Origin: Endozoicomonas sp. ISHI1 | Lineage (GTDB): Bacteria > Pseudomonadota > Gammaproteobacteria > Pseudomonadales > Endozoicomonadaceae | Direction: 5' to 3' | DNA length: 64,000 nt | Assembly (NCBI RefSeq): GCF_024606225.1 | Contig: NZ_JAGRPU010000017.1 | Coordinates: forward strand, 1 to 64,000 | Shown here: in pieces, positions 8,401 to 16,512 of the stretch | Position numbering within the stretch: the first letter of the stretch is position 1 | How the letters are laid out: each line of letters opens with the position of its first letter | The notes under the pieces: generated by a model | Seen by the model: the letters and a program-made list of their open reading frames with translations, nothing else | What the model was told of the DNA's origin: nothing | Database searches by the model: none | Program-made: the position numbers and the translations under genes

Positions 8401-8855
8401 TTCAACTCATTGACTTTATCCATTGTACTGACATTGACATGTAATTTATCAAACTGTCGAGCAAGTTTTTCTAATGCTTCTTCGACACGTGGTTTTACAG
8501 CCTGTTTTGAAGTCAGTAATTCCAGTAACTTCGGCTGCCCTACCTGGCCAAAACTGAGGGCTACTTTCTGATTATCTTCAGCTCCTGCTTCTCTTCCGAT
8601 GGTTTTCGGGCTGTAAGCTCTGGAATGACTGACTGTGCAGCCGCTAAGTGAAAACAAGCCGTCAGGGCCTGAGGATCTGCTTTCAGATACTCCAGCGTTG
8701 TCAGATACATAATTGGCAGGATTGAAAAGCCCCTCTTTGTCTTCAGTGGGCCGTACCGTCAGCCATTTATAATTCCCTGTCGCTCTACAATCACTGGCTT
8801 CGGAAGTTAAGCCTGATCCGGTTATGGTATCAGTATTTTTGCCTGTTACATCCAT
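5490..8855 (-). CDS. SidJ-like pseudokinase, putative polyglutamylase-type effector (1121 aa)
   Basis: A very large cytosolic-type protein without signal peptide or membrane segments. Residues 1-100 are low in structure, about 100-720 are helix-rich without a recognised domain, and about 720-930 look like a kinase fold: R735 in VYGRT, K750 in DYLKF, Glu-rich helix EELAREG, R904, N916 and the pair D924/D927 in GMRDTGD. The spacings R-x14-K, about 166 residues from K to N, and N-x7-D-x2-D match those I recall for Legionella SidJ (R352, K367, N534, D542, D545), a calmodulin-activated glutamylase that modifies SidE effectors. The chain stops about 205 residues after N916, short of where SidJ has its calmodulin-binding helix. 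No SidE-like substrate gene is in the window. Flanked by direct repeats. Confidence 0.6.
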   Translation of the reverse strand: MDVTGKNTDTITGSGLTSEASDCRATGNYKWLTVRPTEDKEGLFNPANYVSDNAGVSESRSSGPDGLFSLSGCTVSHSRAYSPKTIGREAGAEDNQKVALSFGQVGQPKLLELLTSKQAVKPRVEEALEKLARQFDKLHVNVSTMDKVNELKREIKEYIDTGNLTVTITDTYIENDFKILNGSESVKKITNDIQETAREIAIWAGVEKNNLKVLTYIIEQGFPIEQKNGWVDLNPESTVYLPFDTMEKLVGNCKTGFPDLLFVKAIFADADPRFDVLFEAVLNSIYGHDELFQEAIAQSIPAASYRRLMFFFNYLRCKCNARDMIRDLITHSFEYHRIAMLYRISKYHRSIVLVFVLEAIAQQSQKEAQEQVRKIMGSFCQDEQQVIAMIAILGGLHQCAELLTEIGITVTRQAFIEASVNLENSPFLMAKEAGLTNERLFVNTVNRVAPFLWTLPDKFGQQLDQECFRLDKKAMSFIQLVIEQMPICLEEGDESKYWSGPNYINKLVLGDVSLWAAKIFSAMNDTGLSNRSGLLKEDDRYCETWNTLISQVGCCNGLTRPYDFMKFMDWLLMEGLSWVRAGSEYREQEATFSLRLKSYRPDLWPDPGYEASTTSSALYNELVEYSHLVTNLHFDIIESFLRLAPPSHRIHVLNNWLNNPDCAKQREVLFCRSVYPLNTMGSPNIWQLLLSLDKDYQPQENQFDNDWKKLSNPQQWTAPPSIELFTGESVEVYGRTLAIQRTDGGWDYLKFLSDTEKPEELAREGNKITLMAAIADQHGLKSSIPEVVGRYHWNDVRTDLVTLIPPTKKAKLEEKCRYIDGKTGYCLHLKSTKDAPYHLYPYVLDPVTNSDQILEGLYKYAHDCGVLFNYGLYAPAVMAADHDSVTRRKHHVLSSYVDAASEGRMLQWKKASQYPNVGPVGMRDTGDTKTINELGEDYFFSSRCQKFLDFEQSEDRAKVAFSELAKNAQGLVLQYALCFQKQFNSDSRESILNHERKIKVILATLFQKAFPQFTEECVGQAMNEDELLSQAVREVVYWCGKGKFVNDIMQNIIPKSTYPGCSETTNIVDFTTLQPRELVPGVGFVTRDNEPNLGVTFGVNPLVTLNALIVKLLAKGALTSL

Positions 8856-8949
8856 ATTTTCTTACCCTTATCAAAATGTCCTTGACAACCTTTGACAATG
8901 AGAAGGAAAAAAAATTCCAATTCCCGGGCAGCACCTGGCAGCTAAACGA

Positions 8950-9028
8950 AGTTCCTGGTTGAGTGTTCCATTTATGAAACCGTTTTATCCGCTTCATTGT
9001 CTGTTCACGCAAGGCATTCAGAGCTAGT
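8950..9028 (-). repeat. 79-bp direct repeat, right copy, upstream of the SidJ-like gene
   Basis: Partner of 5353-5431 (62 of 79 positions identical, no gaps). It lies between the SidJ-like gene and yghU. The minus-strand reading gives ALNALREQTMKRIKRFHKW, which continues without a stop for some residues, unlike the left copy, which stops soon after. Confidence 0.7.
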
Positions 9029-9057
9029 ATGGGTCGACTGATTTGAGGATAGAGAGC

Positions 9058-9912
9058 ATGAGCGAACAAGTTCAATACATTCCCCCGGCGGTTTGGACAT
9101 GGGACGATGAATCCGGTGGCCAGTTTGCCAATATCAATCGTCCGGTATCAGGTAAGACACATGATCAGGAACTGCCTGGGGGAAAGCACCCGTTCCAGCT
9201 GTATTCGTTGGCTACTCCCAATGGAGTCAAAGTCACCATCATGCTGGAAGAGCTGTTAGAGAAAAACATTGATCAAGCCGAATATGATGCCTATCCCATC
9301 AAGATCATGGAAGGAGACCAATTCAGTAGCGGGTTTGTCGATATCAACCCTAATTCCAAGATTCCGGCATTGATCGATAACAGTGGCGAGACGCCGGTTC
9401 GTGTTTTTGAATCCGGTGCCATTCTGGTTCACCTTGCGGAAAAATTTGGCGAGTTTTTGCCGCAAAATGAAGGCCGTCCAGAAGTCATGTCCTGGTTATT
9501 CTGGCAAATGGGTAGTGCGCCCTTTTTAGGTGGGGGCTTTGGTCATTTTTATGCCTATGCACCTGAGAAGTTTGAATACCCGATTAATCGTTACACCATG
9601 GAAGTGAAACGCCAGTTGGATGTATTGGATAAGCAATTAGCGAACAATGCCTATATAGCAGGCACTGAATACTCCATCGCTGATATCGCGATTTGGCCCT
9701 GGTACGGTGCTTTGGTCTTGGGTCAGCTATACAACGCTGCAGAGTTTTTAAGTGTGGACTCTTATAAGAACGTTAAACGCTGGGCAGAACAGATTGCCTC
9801 TCGCCCGGCAGTAAAACGTGGCAGGATGGTCAATAGAACCTGGGGAGAACCCGAGGAACAATTGCCGGAGCGTCATGATAAGTCTGACTTCAAATTATTG
9901 AGAGCTGTTTAA
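9058..9912 (+). CDS. yghU: YghU-family glutathione transferase / disulfide-bond oxidoreductase (284 aa)
   Basis: Nu-class GST that binds two glutathiones and reduces disulfides and organic hydroperoxides in the cytosol. The N-terminal extension YIPPAVWTWDDESGGQFANINRP and the LPGGKHPFQLYSLATPNG entry into the thioredoxin fold are characteristic of YghU. The GST-C domain contains FWQMGSAPFLGGGFGHFY and the N-capping segment SIADIAIWPW. Length is close to E. coli YghU (288). Start at 9058 (MSEQVQYIPP), with a GAGAGC-type ribosome-binding site; the frame opens at 9043. Transcribed alone, divergent from the SidJ-like gene. Confidence 0.93.
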   Translation: MSEQVQYIPPAVWTWDDESGGQFANINRPVSGKTHDQELPGGKHPFQLYSLATPNGVKVTIMLEELLEKNIDQAEYDAYPIKIMEGDQFSSGFVDINPNSKIPALIDNSGETPVRVFESGAILVHLAEKFGEFLPQNEGRPEVMSWLFWQMGSAPFLGGGFGHFYAYAPEKFEYPINRYTMEVKRQLDVLDKQLANNAYIAGTEYSIADIAIWPWYGALVLGQLYNAAEFLSVDSYKNVKRWAEQIASRPAVKRGRMVNRTWGEPEEQLPERHDKSDFKLLRAV

Positions 9913-10039
9913 GCATTAAGAAATTCAGCAAATTTATAGCTATCCTTTGTTTTCTCTTTAGAGTGGGAATGAGCCCTCAAAGCATAATTTCCACCTTAAA
10001 AGAACGATCCCAGGCCAAAATATGTTATAACGCTTTCCT

Positions 10040-10573
10040 ATGAACACCATCAACATCCAATACTACAAGTCACCCGTTGGTGAGCTGATGCTGGGTACCT
10101 TTGACCAGCAGCTGTGCCTGTGTGACTGGCGCTATCGAAAGAAAAGATTGCGGATTGATGCTCGCGTCAAAAATGGGCTCAAAGCTGAGTATGTCGAGAA
10201 AGACGACGAAGTTATAGAGTATACCCGTCAGCAGTTGGAGGAGTATTTTCGTAAAGAGCGGAATACCTTTTCAGTGCCGCTGCTCCTGGTAGGTACCGCT
10301 TTCCAAAAGCAGGTTTGGCAAGCTCTTCAGGATATTCCCTATGGAGTGACCACCACCTATGCCGGACTGGCAGAATCCATAGGCAACAGAAATGCCCTGA
10401 GAGCCGTCGCCAATGCCAATGGTGCCAACGGCATTTCAATACTGATTCCCTGCCACCGGGTTATTGCCAGCAATGGTGAGCTACAGGGCTATGCCGGTGG
10501 TAAACCGGCTAAAGAAAAGCTACTTAATCTGGAAGGTGGCCTCCCTAATCAACAGGGTTCGCTGTTTGATTAA
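10040..10573 (+). CDS. ogt: Methylated-DNA-protein-cysteine methyltransferase (177 aa)
   Basis: Suicide repair enzyme that transfers alkyl groups from O6-alkylguanine or O4-alkylthymine to its own cysteine. The active site is IPCHRVI, with the acceptor Cys in PCHR. The helix-turn-helix DNA-binding part FQKQVWQALQDIPYG and the Asn/Arg hinge around RAVANANGANG are present. Length matches Ogt rather than the longer Ada. Single gene between yghU and an RDD gene. No LexA box or ada box was seen upstream. Confidence 0.93.
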   Translation: MNTINIQYYKSPVGELMLGTFDQQLCLCDWRYRKKRLRIDARVKNGLKAEYVEKDDEVIEYTRQQLEEYFRKERNTFSVPLLLVGTAFQKQVWQALQDIPYGVTTTYAGLAESIGNRNALRAVANANGANGISILIPCHRVIASNGELQGYAGGKPAKEKLLNLEGGLPNQQGSLFD

Positions 10574-10702
10574 CTGGCAGGATGCATAAAACACCTCCGA
10601 CTCACCATAATAATATCATCAATATAACTCGAGTCCGATCATCTCATAGCTGCCCATAAAGACAGAAACTGATAAACTGCGCGGCCTGTTACAGGAGTTT
10701 TT

Positions 10703-11185
10703 ATGTCAGGCACATCTCAAAAGAAGCAGACTCAACCCGCACCCGTCTGGCGGCGACTGGCTGCCATGATCTACGACAGTTTTCTGGTTTTGGCCATTAT
10801 GTTTCTGGTGGGTTTTATCAACCTGGGTATTCAGATGAAGGTGTATGGGGCTAAAGAACTCAAGGCCATGACAGAGAGCGGGCAATCCATCGGCGGACCT
10901 ATCTTTTATGCTGCACTTTTTCTGAGCATTTTTAGCTTCTTTGCCTTTTTCTGGTCCCGTCGAGGCCAGACTCTGGGTATGCAGGCGTGGAACATTCAAA
11001 TTGTCGATCGGGAAGGGGGTTATATTTCCATCGGTCAATGCCTGATTCGAACACTGACCGCTATTCCTGCCCTTATGCTCTGTGGGCTGGGTGTCTTCTG
11101 GTGCCTGTGGGATCGAGAACATCTCAGCTGGCAAGATCGGTTGTCCCGGTCCAGAACACTGTACATTCCTAAACAAAAGTCCTGA
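10703..11185 (+). CDS. RDD-family inner-membrane protein (160 aa)
   Basis: The RDD domain starts with the conserved Arg in APVWRRLAAMIYDSFLVLAI, followed by two further membrane segments (about 70-90 and 105-125) and the downstream motif RRGQTLGMQAWNIQIVD. It ends with WQDRLSRSRTLY, where the second conserved Asp lies. RDD proteins are small transport-like membrane proteins, some acting as sodium/proton antiporters; the role here is unknown. It is in the usual spot next to the converging lptG/lptF pair in many gammaproteobacteria. Confidence 0.88.
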   Translation: MSGTSQKKQTQPAPVWRRLAAMIYDSFLVLAIMFLVGFINLGIQMKVYGAKELKAMTESGQSIGGPIFYAALFLSIFSFFAFFWSRRGQTLGMQAWNIQIVDREGGYISIGQCLIRTLTAIPALMLCGLGVFWCLWDREHLSWQDRLSRSRTLYIPKQKS

Positions 11186-11305
11186 CCAGACAGATAGCAG
11201 GCAGCCAATGCCAGAAAGTGACTGCCCTCGTCTAACCTCATCTCCATTAGCCTTTGCCCTAAAAAAACAACCCAATAGCTTACGAAATAACGTAACACTT
11301 AGTCA

Positions 11306-12364
11306 TCAGGCAGCTCTGTATAGCAGTAAAGACCCTATAGCAACACAGATCAAAACCGGCAGCAAAACAGACAACACTGGCGGGAAACCAAACACCAGGC
11401 TGGAAGGCCCCAGCAGGCTCTGCACAATCATGAATATAACCCCGGTAATCACCCCCGAAAAGATTCTCAGCCCCATACTGACCGAGCGCAAGGGGCCGAA
11501 AACAAAAGAGATTCCTACCAGTACCAGGGAAAAAACAGACAACGGTTGCAGTGCTTTTGTCCAGAACGCCAGCGCATATTCACCCGTATCCAGCCCCTGC
11601 TCTTCCAGATAACGGGTATAAGTATTCAGGCCGGATATAGACAAGCCATCCGGCTCAACCACCACCACTTTCAAGAGCGTTGTTGTCAGGTTGGTATCCC
11701 AGGGCTCTGTATTCACTTTTTCTGAGACCACTTTATCGCCTTGCATACGACTGAGGGTGACATCCTCAAGCAGCCAGTGATCCTGCTGATAGATCGCCCT
11801 TCTGGCAAACGAGCTTTCCTTGAGTTTCATATCATCATCAAAGACATATCGACTCACACCGTAGAGCACGCCATTAGGCTCAACCGCGTTAAAATACATA
11901 AATTCATTGCCTTCACGGTGCCAGACCCCTGCACCGGAATATTCGCCATTGTGAGATCGGGCGATATTCTTCCGGGTTTCGGCAATCTGTTCTGTGGTGG
12001 GTGCCACGTACTCACCCAACACAATACCTATGCAAATCAACACCAAAGCAGGCTTCATCACTGACCAGACCATCCGCCACAACGAAACACCTGCCGCTCT
12101 CATGACCACCAGTTCACTGTTTGAGGCCATGTTGCCCAGACCAGCAAGACAGCCAATCAAGGCAGACACCGGGATAAATTCGTAAATCTTCTTGGGGATG
12201 AGGAGCAAAATATAGACGACCACATCCGCTATCTGATAATTAGCACGAACATTATCCAGCTCCCCCAGAAAAGCGAACATGGATTCCAGCACCACCAGAA
12301 TCAAAAGCACCACGACCATGGAAGCCATTACGTTCCATGCGATATAACGGTCCAGCTTACGCAT
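11306..12364 (-). CDS. lptG: LPS export permease LptG (352 aa)
   Basis: Inner-membrane half of the LptB2FG transporter that extracts lipopolysaccharide from the inner membrane. The N-terminal membrane helix MRKLDRYIAWNVMASMVVVLL, two further helices, a periplasmic beta-jellyroll region (about 130-260) and C-terminal helices fit the family. The start at 12364 overlaps the end of lptF by 8 bases and has GAAGGAAA upstream; the frame opens 21 bases earlier. Co-transcribed with lptF. LptG is essential in most Gram-negatives. Confidence 0.95.
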   Translation of the reverse strand: MRKLDRYIAWNVMASMVVVLLILVVLESMFAFLGELDNVRANYQIADVVVYILLLIPKKIYEFIPVSALIGCLAGLGNMASNSELVVMRAAGVSLWRMVWSVMKPALVLICIGIVLGEYVAPTTEQIAETRKNIARSHNGEYSGAGVWHREGNEFMYFNAVEPNGVLYGVSRYVFDDDMKLKESSFARRAIYQQDHWLLEDVTLSRMQGDKVVSEKVNTEPWDTNLTTTLLKVVVVEPDGLSISGLNTYTRYLEEQGLDTGEYALAFWTKALQPLSVFSLVLVGISFVFGPLRSVSMGLRIFSGVITGVIFMIVQSLLGPSSLVFGFPPVLSVLLPVLICVAIGSLLLYRAA

Positions 12365-13466
12365 GAGTAACTTTCCTTCTGGCAATCATAGCCTGCAAAG
12401 GCTCCTGAAAATAAAAGATCAATCCAAGCAGCAGGTAAATCCCATGCACCCACCAGACACCCATTTGTGGGGAAAGACGCCCATCATCAACCATTCCACG
12501 ACTCAAAATCAGCAACGCCAGATATAGCAGATAGAGCAATACACCGGGCAGGAGTTTCACGAAACGACCCTGCCTGGGATTCACTTTTGAGAGCGGGACG
12601 GCCAGCAACACAATAATCGGGATCAATAATGGCAGTGACATTCGCCACTGCAACTCCGCTATATAGGTGGAATTATCCGAGCCTAGCAATGTCGAGGTGG
12701 GTAGAGCCTGCTCTTTACTGATCTCTTCAGCGACCGCACTCTCTTCCATTCGGATGCCATAGGTTTCATACCGGGTCACCCTGACTTTCTTGCCGCCGGG
12801 CGTCAGATCGTAACGATAGCCATCACTCAGGATCAGATATCGCTGTCCGGCCTCCTCCGTGGTAGATATACGACCACGCTCTGCCAACACCAGGGACATC
12901 CCTGTACTGTCACGATCGGCTGACTGGTGAGCAATAAACACCTTGTCCATCTGCTGATTGTCATCTGTCAGCGACTCGGTGTAAGTGACCCGGTTAGCTC
13001 CCTCAAACTTTTGAAACCGACCCGGCACCAGTGTGTCGAACTCAGTCATGGAATCCTGCTGATGAAGAATGGTTTCGACCTGCTTTATCCCCCAGGGAGC
13101 GACAAGAATACTCAGAAGAGCCACCACTATCATGACACCCAGGGCGGGAATCATGGTCATGCGCAGCAACTGTCCCTGACTGACACCACAAGCCCCCATA
13201 ACTGTCATTTCATTTTCTGCGTAGAGCCTGCCATAAGCCATGATAATGCCCAGAAACAACCCCATGGGAATAATCATCACCAGGAACTCGGGCATTCTGT
13301 AACCCATGATGGCAAAAAGGATGTCGGCGTTCAGCGAGCCATTGGCAGCCTGTGCAAGATAGTTCACAAAACGGCCACTCATGATAATCAGGAGCACAAC
13401 ACCGGTAACGGCCAATGTGACCTTGAGCATTTCTTTGGCCAGGTATCGAAAAAGGATCGAAGGCAT
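12357..13466 (-). CDS. lptF: LPS export permease LptF (369 aa)
   Basis: Partner of LptG in the LPS exporter. Begins MPSILFRYLAKEMLKVTLAV, with coupling helix and membrane segments 1-3 in the first 130 residues, a periplasmic jellyroll domain, and three C-terminal membrane segments. Length is about that of E. coli LptF (366). The order lptF-lptG divergent from pepA is the classic gammaproteobacterial arrangement. Confidence 0.95.
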   Translation of the reverse strand: MPSILFRYLAKEMLKVTLAVTGVVLLIIMSGRFVNYLAQAANGSLNADILFAIMGYRMPEFLVMIIPMGLFLGIIMAYGRLYAENEMTVMGACGVSQGQLLRMTMIPALGVMIVVALLSILVAPWGIKQVETILHQQDSMTEFDTLVPGRFQKFEGANRVTYTESLTDDNQQMDKVFIAHQSADRDSTGMSLVLAERGRISTTEEAGQRYLILSDGYRYDLTPGGKKVRVTRYETYGIRMEESAVAEEISKEQALPTSTLLGSDNSTYIAELQWRMSLPLLIPIIVLLAVPLSKVNPRQGRFVKLLPGVLLYLLYLALLILSRGMVDDGRLSPQMGVWWVHGIYLLLGLIFYFQEPLQAMIARRKVTHA

Positions 13467-13976
13467 GATCTTGAGTTACTGTTTCCGCCGGTTCATTGAA
13501 AGTAAAACTCACTTACCTGAGAGATACGGTAAGTACTACGGTTCCAGATGAGAGAGCAGTCCTGGCTACTTGTCGACCATCAAAACACGTTTTTTCTGCC
13601 CGGAAAGACAGTTGTCGACACATTGATACAATAAACGGACTAAAATCTATCTCTGAAAGCCTTGCGGGAATTCACTTCTTGTGCAAGCTCTGTTCAAATA
13701 CCCGACCTGACAATTATCCAACAAACCTGTTCGAGTTTATAGCCCGGATGAAAGAAGTCTCATCATTTACATTCCTTTTGCAAAAAAAGGGTGTAGCCGC
13801 AAGAGTCACACAGGGCTAACTCAGGTGTCTGTCGGTGCCATCGAAATCGTAACTCTTGGCTGCCAGCGTCAAAGGCACAATCAGGAGTATTTATCAGGGA
13901 TTTGTCAGAAAGATTAACAGGAGATCGGGGGCATCCCCGTGAGTTATAACTGGACAAGTGTCCTATGGGAGCAACC
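13467..13976. other. Divergent promoter region lptF / pepA
   Basis: About 510 bases between divergent lptF and pepA. A 107-codon open frame on the plus strand (13496-13819) has poor composition and no ribosome-binding site and is not called. No operator or riboswitch was recognised. The promoters of both transcription units must lie here. Confidence 0.5.
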
Positions 13977-15458
13977 ATGCAATTTATCGTAAAAAGCGGA
14001 GCGGTAGAGAAGCAGAAAACTGCCTGCCTGGTTCTGGGTGTGCAGAAGAAAAAGCTTACCGCCTCAGCATCAGCCGTAAACGAGGCCAGCAAGGGTGCCA
14101 TCGACAACATTGTCAAACGTGGCGACCTCAAGTACAAGGCAGGTCAGACCCTGTTGCTCCAGCACGTTCCGGAAATCCCCTCTGAGCGAATTTTGCTCTG
14201 TGCGACCGGCGAAGGAAAAGCACCCCTGAAAGAAAGTGAGTTCATCAAGCTCGCCCAAGCCGTTGCCTCTGAACTGAAGACGGCCTCTGCCAAAGACGCA
14301 CTGGTGTCTCTGGAAGATATCGATGTAGATGGCAAGGACCACAGCTGGAAAGTTCGCCAGCTGGTAGAAGCCGTTGTCTATGCATTCTACCGGTTCGACG
14401 AGTTCAAGAGCAAAAGTGCCGATGCACTGACATTGAAGAAGGTCACGTTTCTGGCTGAGCGCAAACAGGCAAAAGCTCTGAATCAGGCTATTGCTGAAGG
14501 CCAGGCCATTGGTGAAGGCCGTAACCTGGCTCGAACTCTGGGCAACCTGCCTGGCAACGTCTGCCACCCGACTTATCTGGCAGACCAGGCCAAAGCTTTG
14601 GCGAAATCCCATGCCAGGATGACCGCCAAGATTCTGGGCGAAAAACAGATGTCTGATCTGGGTATGAACTCTCTGCTTTCCGTAGGCCAGGGCTCCGATC
14701 AGGAATCCAAGTTGATCCTGATGGACTACAAAGGCGGCAAACGTGGCGAGAAACCAATAGTCCTGCTGGGTAAAGGCATCACCTTTGATACTGGTGGTAT
14801 TTCCCTGAAGCCAGGGGCCGCCATGGACGAAATGAAATTCGACATGTGTGGTGCAGCCAGTATTTTTGGCGCCATGCAGACCATTCTGGCACTGAACCTG
14901 CCCATCAATATCGTGGGCATGGTCGCCGCCGCCGAGAATATGCCCAGTGGCAACGCTACCCGTCCGGGCGACATCGTAACCTCAATGTCGGGTCAGACCA
15001 TTGAGATCCTTAATACCGACGCCGAAGGCCGCCTGGTACTCTGCGACGCTCTGACCTACGCTGAGCGTTACAAGCCCAAAGCTGTGATCGATGTTGCCAC
15101 ACTTACAGGTGCCTGCGTCATTGCCCTGGGTCACCACACCACCGGTCTTCTGAGTAACAATGATGAGCTGGCTGAAGCACTGCTGAAAGCCTCCAAAGAC
15201 GCTTCTGACCAAGCCTGGCAGCTGCCAATGGGTGAAGAGTACCAGGCTCAGCTGGATTCCAACTTTGCCGATATGGCCAACATCGGTGGCCGTTCGGCTG
15301 GCACCATCACAGCCGCCTGTTTCCTGGCGCGCTTTACAGAAAGCTACCCATGGGCTCACCTGGACATCGCCGGTACGGCATGGACTTCCGGTAAAGCCAA
15401 AGGCGCTACCGGTCGCCCCGTCCCCATGCTGATTCAATATCTGCTTAACCAGCTTTAA
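13977..15458 (+). CDS. pepA: Leucyl aminopeptidase PepA (493 aa)
   Basis: Cytosolic M17 metallo-aminopeptidase that removes N-terminal leucine and other residues. In E. coli it also binds DNA in cer recombination and carAB control. The active-site regions GKGITFDTGGISLKP and the family signature NTDAEGRLVLCD are intact, with the metal ligands Lys, Asp and Glu in place. Start at 13977 (MQFIVKSG) matches the family; GGGAG lies just upstream, and the frame opens 12 bases earlier. Followed by holC and valS as in most gammaproteobacteria. Confidence 0.97.
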   Translation: MQFIVKSGAVEKQKTACLVLGVQKKKLTASASAVNEASKGAIDNIVKRGDLKYKAGQTLLLQHVPEIPSERILLCATGEGKAPLKESEFIKLAQAVASELKTASAKDALVSLEDIDVDGKDHSWKVRQLVEAVVYAFYRFDEFKSKSADALTLKKVTFLAERKQAKALNQAIAEGQAIGEGRNLARTLGNLPGNVCHPTYLADQAKALAKSHARMTAKILGEKQMSDLGMNSLLSVGQGSDQESKLILMDYKGGKRGEKPIVLLGKGITFDTGGISLKPGAAMDEMKFDMCGAASIFGAMQTILALNLPINIVGMVAAAENMPSGNATRPGDIVTSMSGQTIEILNTDAEGRLVLCDALTYAERYKPKAVIDVATLTGACVIALGHHTTGLLSNNDELAEALLKASKDASDQAWQLPMGEEYQAQLDSNFADMANIGGRSAGTITAACFLARFTESYPWAHLDIAGTAWTSGKAKGATGRPVPMLIQYLLNQL

Positions 15459-15466
15459 TACTCTTT

Positions 15467-15498
15467 GGGGTTGCGGATCGATGGAGACTCACAACCCC
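15467..15498 (+). terminator. Possible terminator hairpin after pepA
   Basis: GGGGTTG (15467-15473) pairs with CAACCCC (15492-15498) across an 18-base loop. Only a short T stretch follows, so this is a weak terminator at best or an attenuating hairpin ahead of holC. Confidence 0.35.
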
Positions 15499-15598
15499 GC
15501 TTTCGGAAAAGCTTCAACGCAGCTTTCAATATCCGACTCACGACGGATAGAAGTCAGCGACCTTTCAACCAGCATCATTTCCCATTACACTCAACCTC

Positions 15599-16030
15599 AT
15601 GTCCCGAGTAACCTTCTATTTGCTGCAACAGCAGTCAGCACAAGCCGTTAAAAAATTCGCCTGTCGGTTGACCGACAGAGCGTGGCGTAATGGTATGGCT
15701 GTTCATATTCATACGGATAATGACATCCAGTGCGAAACTCTCGACCGACTGCTTTGGGAGTGGCGTGAAGATAGTTTCCTGCCGCACCAGATCATCAACA
15801 GCAAAGCCACGGGGGCGCCGATCACCCTGGGATATAAACCACCGAAATCGATGGACGACAACACCCTGCTGATCAATCTGTCCAATCAAATTCCGGCCTT
15901 TTACAAAAACTTTGTCCGAACTTGCGAAATTGTTGATCAGAGTCCGGGTCCGGTTGAGGTTCTCCGTGAAAAGTTCAGGGCTTACGTTGCAGACGGCATC
16001 CAGCCAGAAACCCACCAAATACAGGGTTAA
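15599..16030 (+). CDS. holC: DNA polymerase III chi subunit HolC (143 aa)
   Basis: Clamp-loader accessory subunit that links DnaX-psi to single-strand-binding protein. The sequence MSRVTFYLLQQQ, followed by a Lys/Ala-rich helix, then HTDND-x-LDRLLWEWREDSFLPH and the later NLSNQIPAFY, is typical of HolC. Length equals the family norm (E. coli 147). Located between pepA and valS, as usual, with a small coiled gene 21 bases downstream. Confidence 0.95.
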   Translation: MSRVTFYLLQQQSAQAVKKFACRLTDRAWRNGMAVHIHTDNDIQCETLDRLLWEWREDSFLPHQIINSKATGAPITLGYKPPKSMDDNTLLINLSNQIPAFYKNFVRTCEIVDQSPGPVEVLREKFRAYVADGIQPETHQIQG

Positions 16031-16051
16031 AGCCATTAGCGGGTAAAGCAC

Positions 16052-16447
16052 ATGAGCCAGAAAAAGACGGAAGGTCTGCTGGATGAACAGGAAAGACTGA
16101 AAACCCTCTTAAAGGATGAGATAGATCGTAATGATCATCTCAATCAACACATCCCTGTTCTCACCGACCTTGCTGACCAGGAAGAAACCAGACAGACTGT
16201 CACAATTCTGGATGTCACAGAGAATTATCAACAGACTGAACCGCAGGAACCGCCTACTCTGAAACCTCCGCTTAACCGCGGCGTCAAACAGTCAGAACTG
16301 AAAACCCGGCTACGCAAACAGGCCCGACTGCTCATCCGGGAAATCATTGATGAAGAGCTGGTCAGGGTCGAAGCTCAGCTGAACCGCGAGCTAAACAACT
16401 ACCTGGATCATCTTCTGGACCAGATGCCCGAAAATCTGTCGGATTAA
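16052..16447 (+). CDS. Conserved hypothetical between holC and valS (131 aa)
   Basis: A polar, strongly charged protein, helical at both ends (KTEGLLDEQERLKTLLKDE near the N-terminus, long amphipathic C-terminal helix from about residue 75) with a Gln/Pro-rich disordered middle. No cysteine or enzyme motif. It follows holC by 21 bases and precedes valS by about 65, so it is probably in the same transcript. Similar small uncharacterised genes occur at this place in Pseudomonas-type genomes. A structural or adaptor role with HolC is conceivable but unsupported. Confidence 0.75.
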   Translation: MSQKKTEGLLDEQERLKTLLKDEIDRNDHLNQHIPVLTDLADQEETRQTVTILDVTENYQQTEPQEPPTLKPPLNRGVKQSELKTRLRKQARLLIREIIDEELVRVEAQLNRELNNYLDHLLDQMPENLSD

Positions 16448-16512
16448 CACTGCCCTGCCTGTTCCGTGTATACTGCGCGGTTTAGATCAGAACCTGTCAG
16501 AACCCTGTAGTT

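Noticed and set aside
8830-9075. 81-codon frame upstream of the SidJ-like gene
   Set aside because: It only contains the right-hand repeat plus out-of-frame sequence; no start signal or complete family.
13496-13819. 107-codon open frame between lptF and pepA
   Set aside because: No ribosome-binding site or family, poor composition, and it fills a divergent promoter region.
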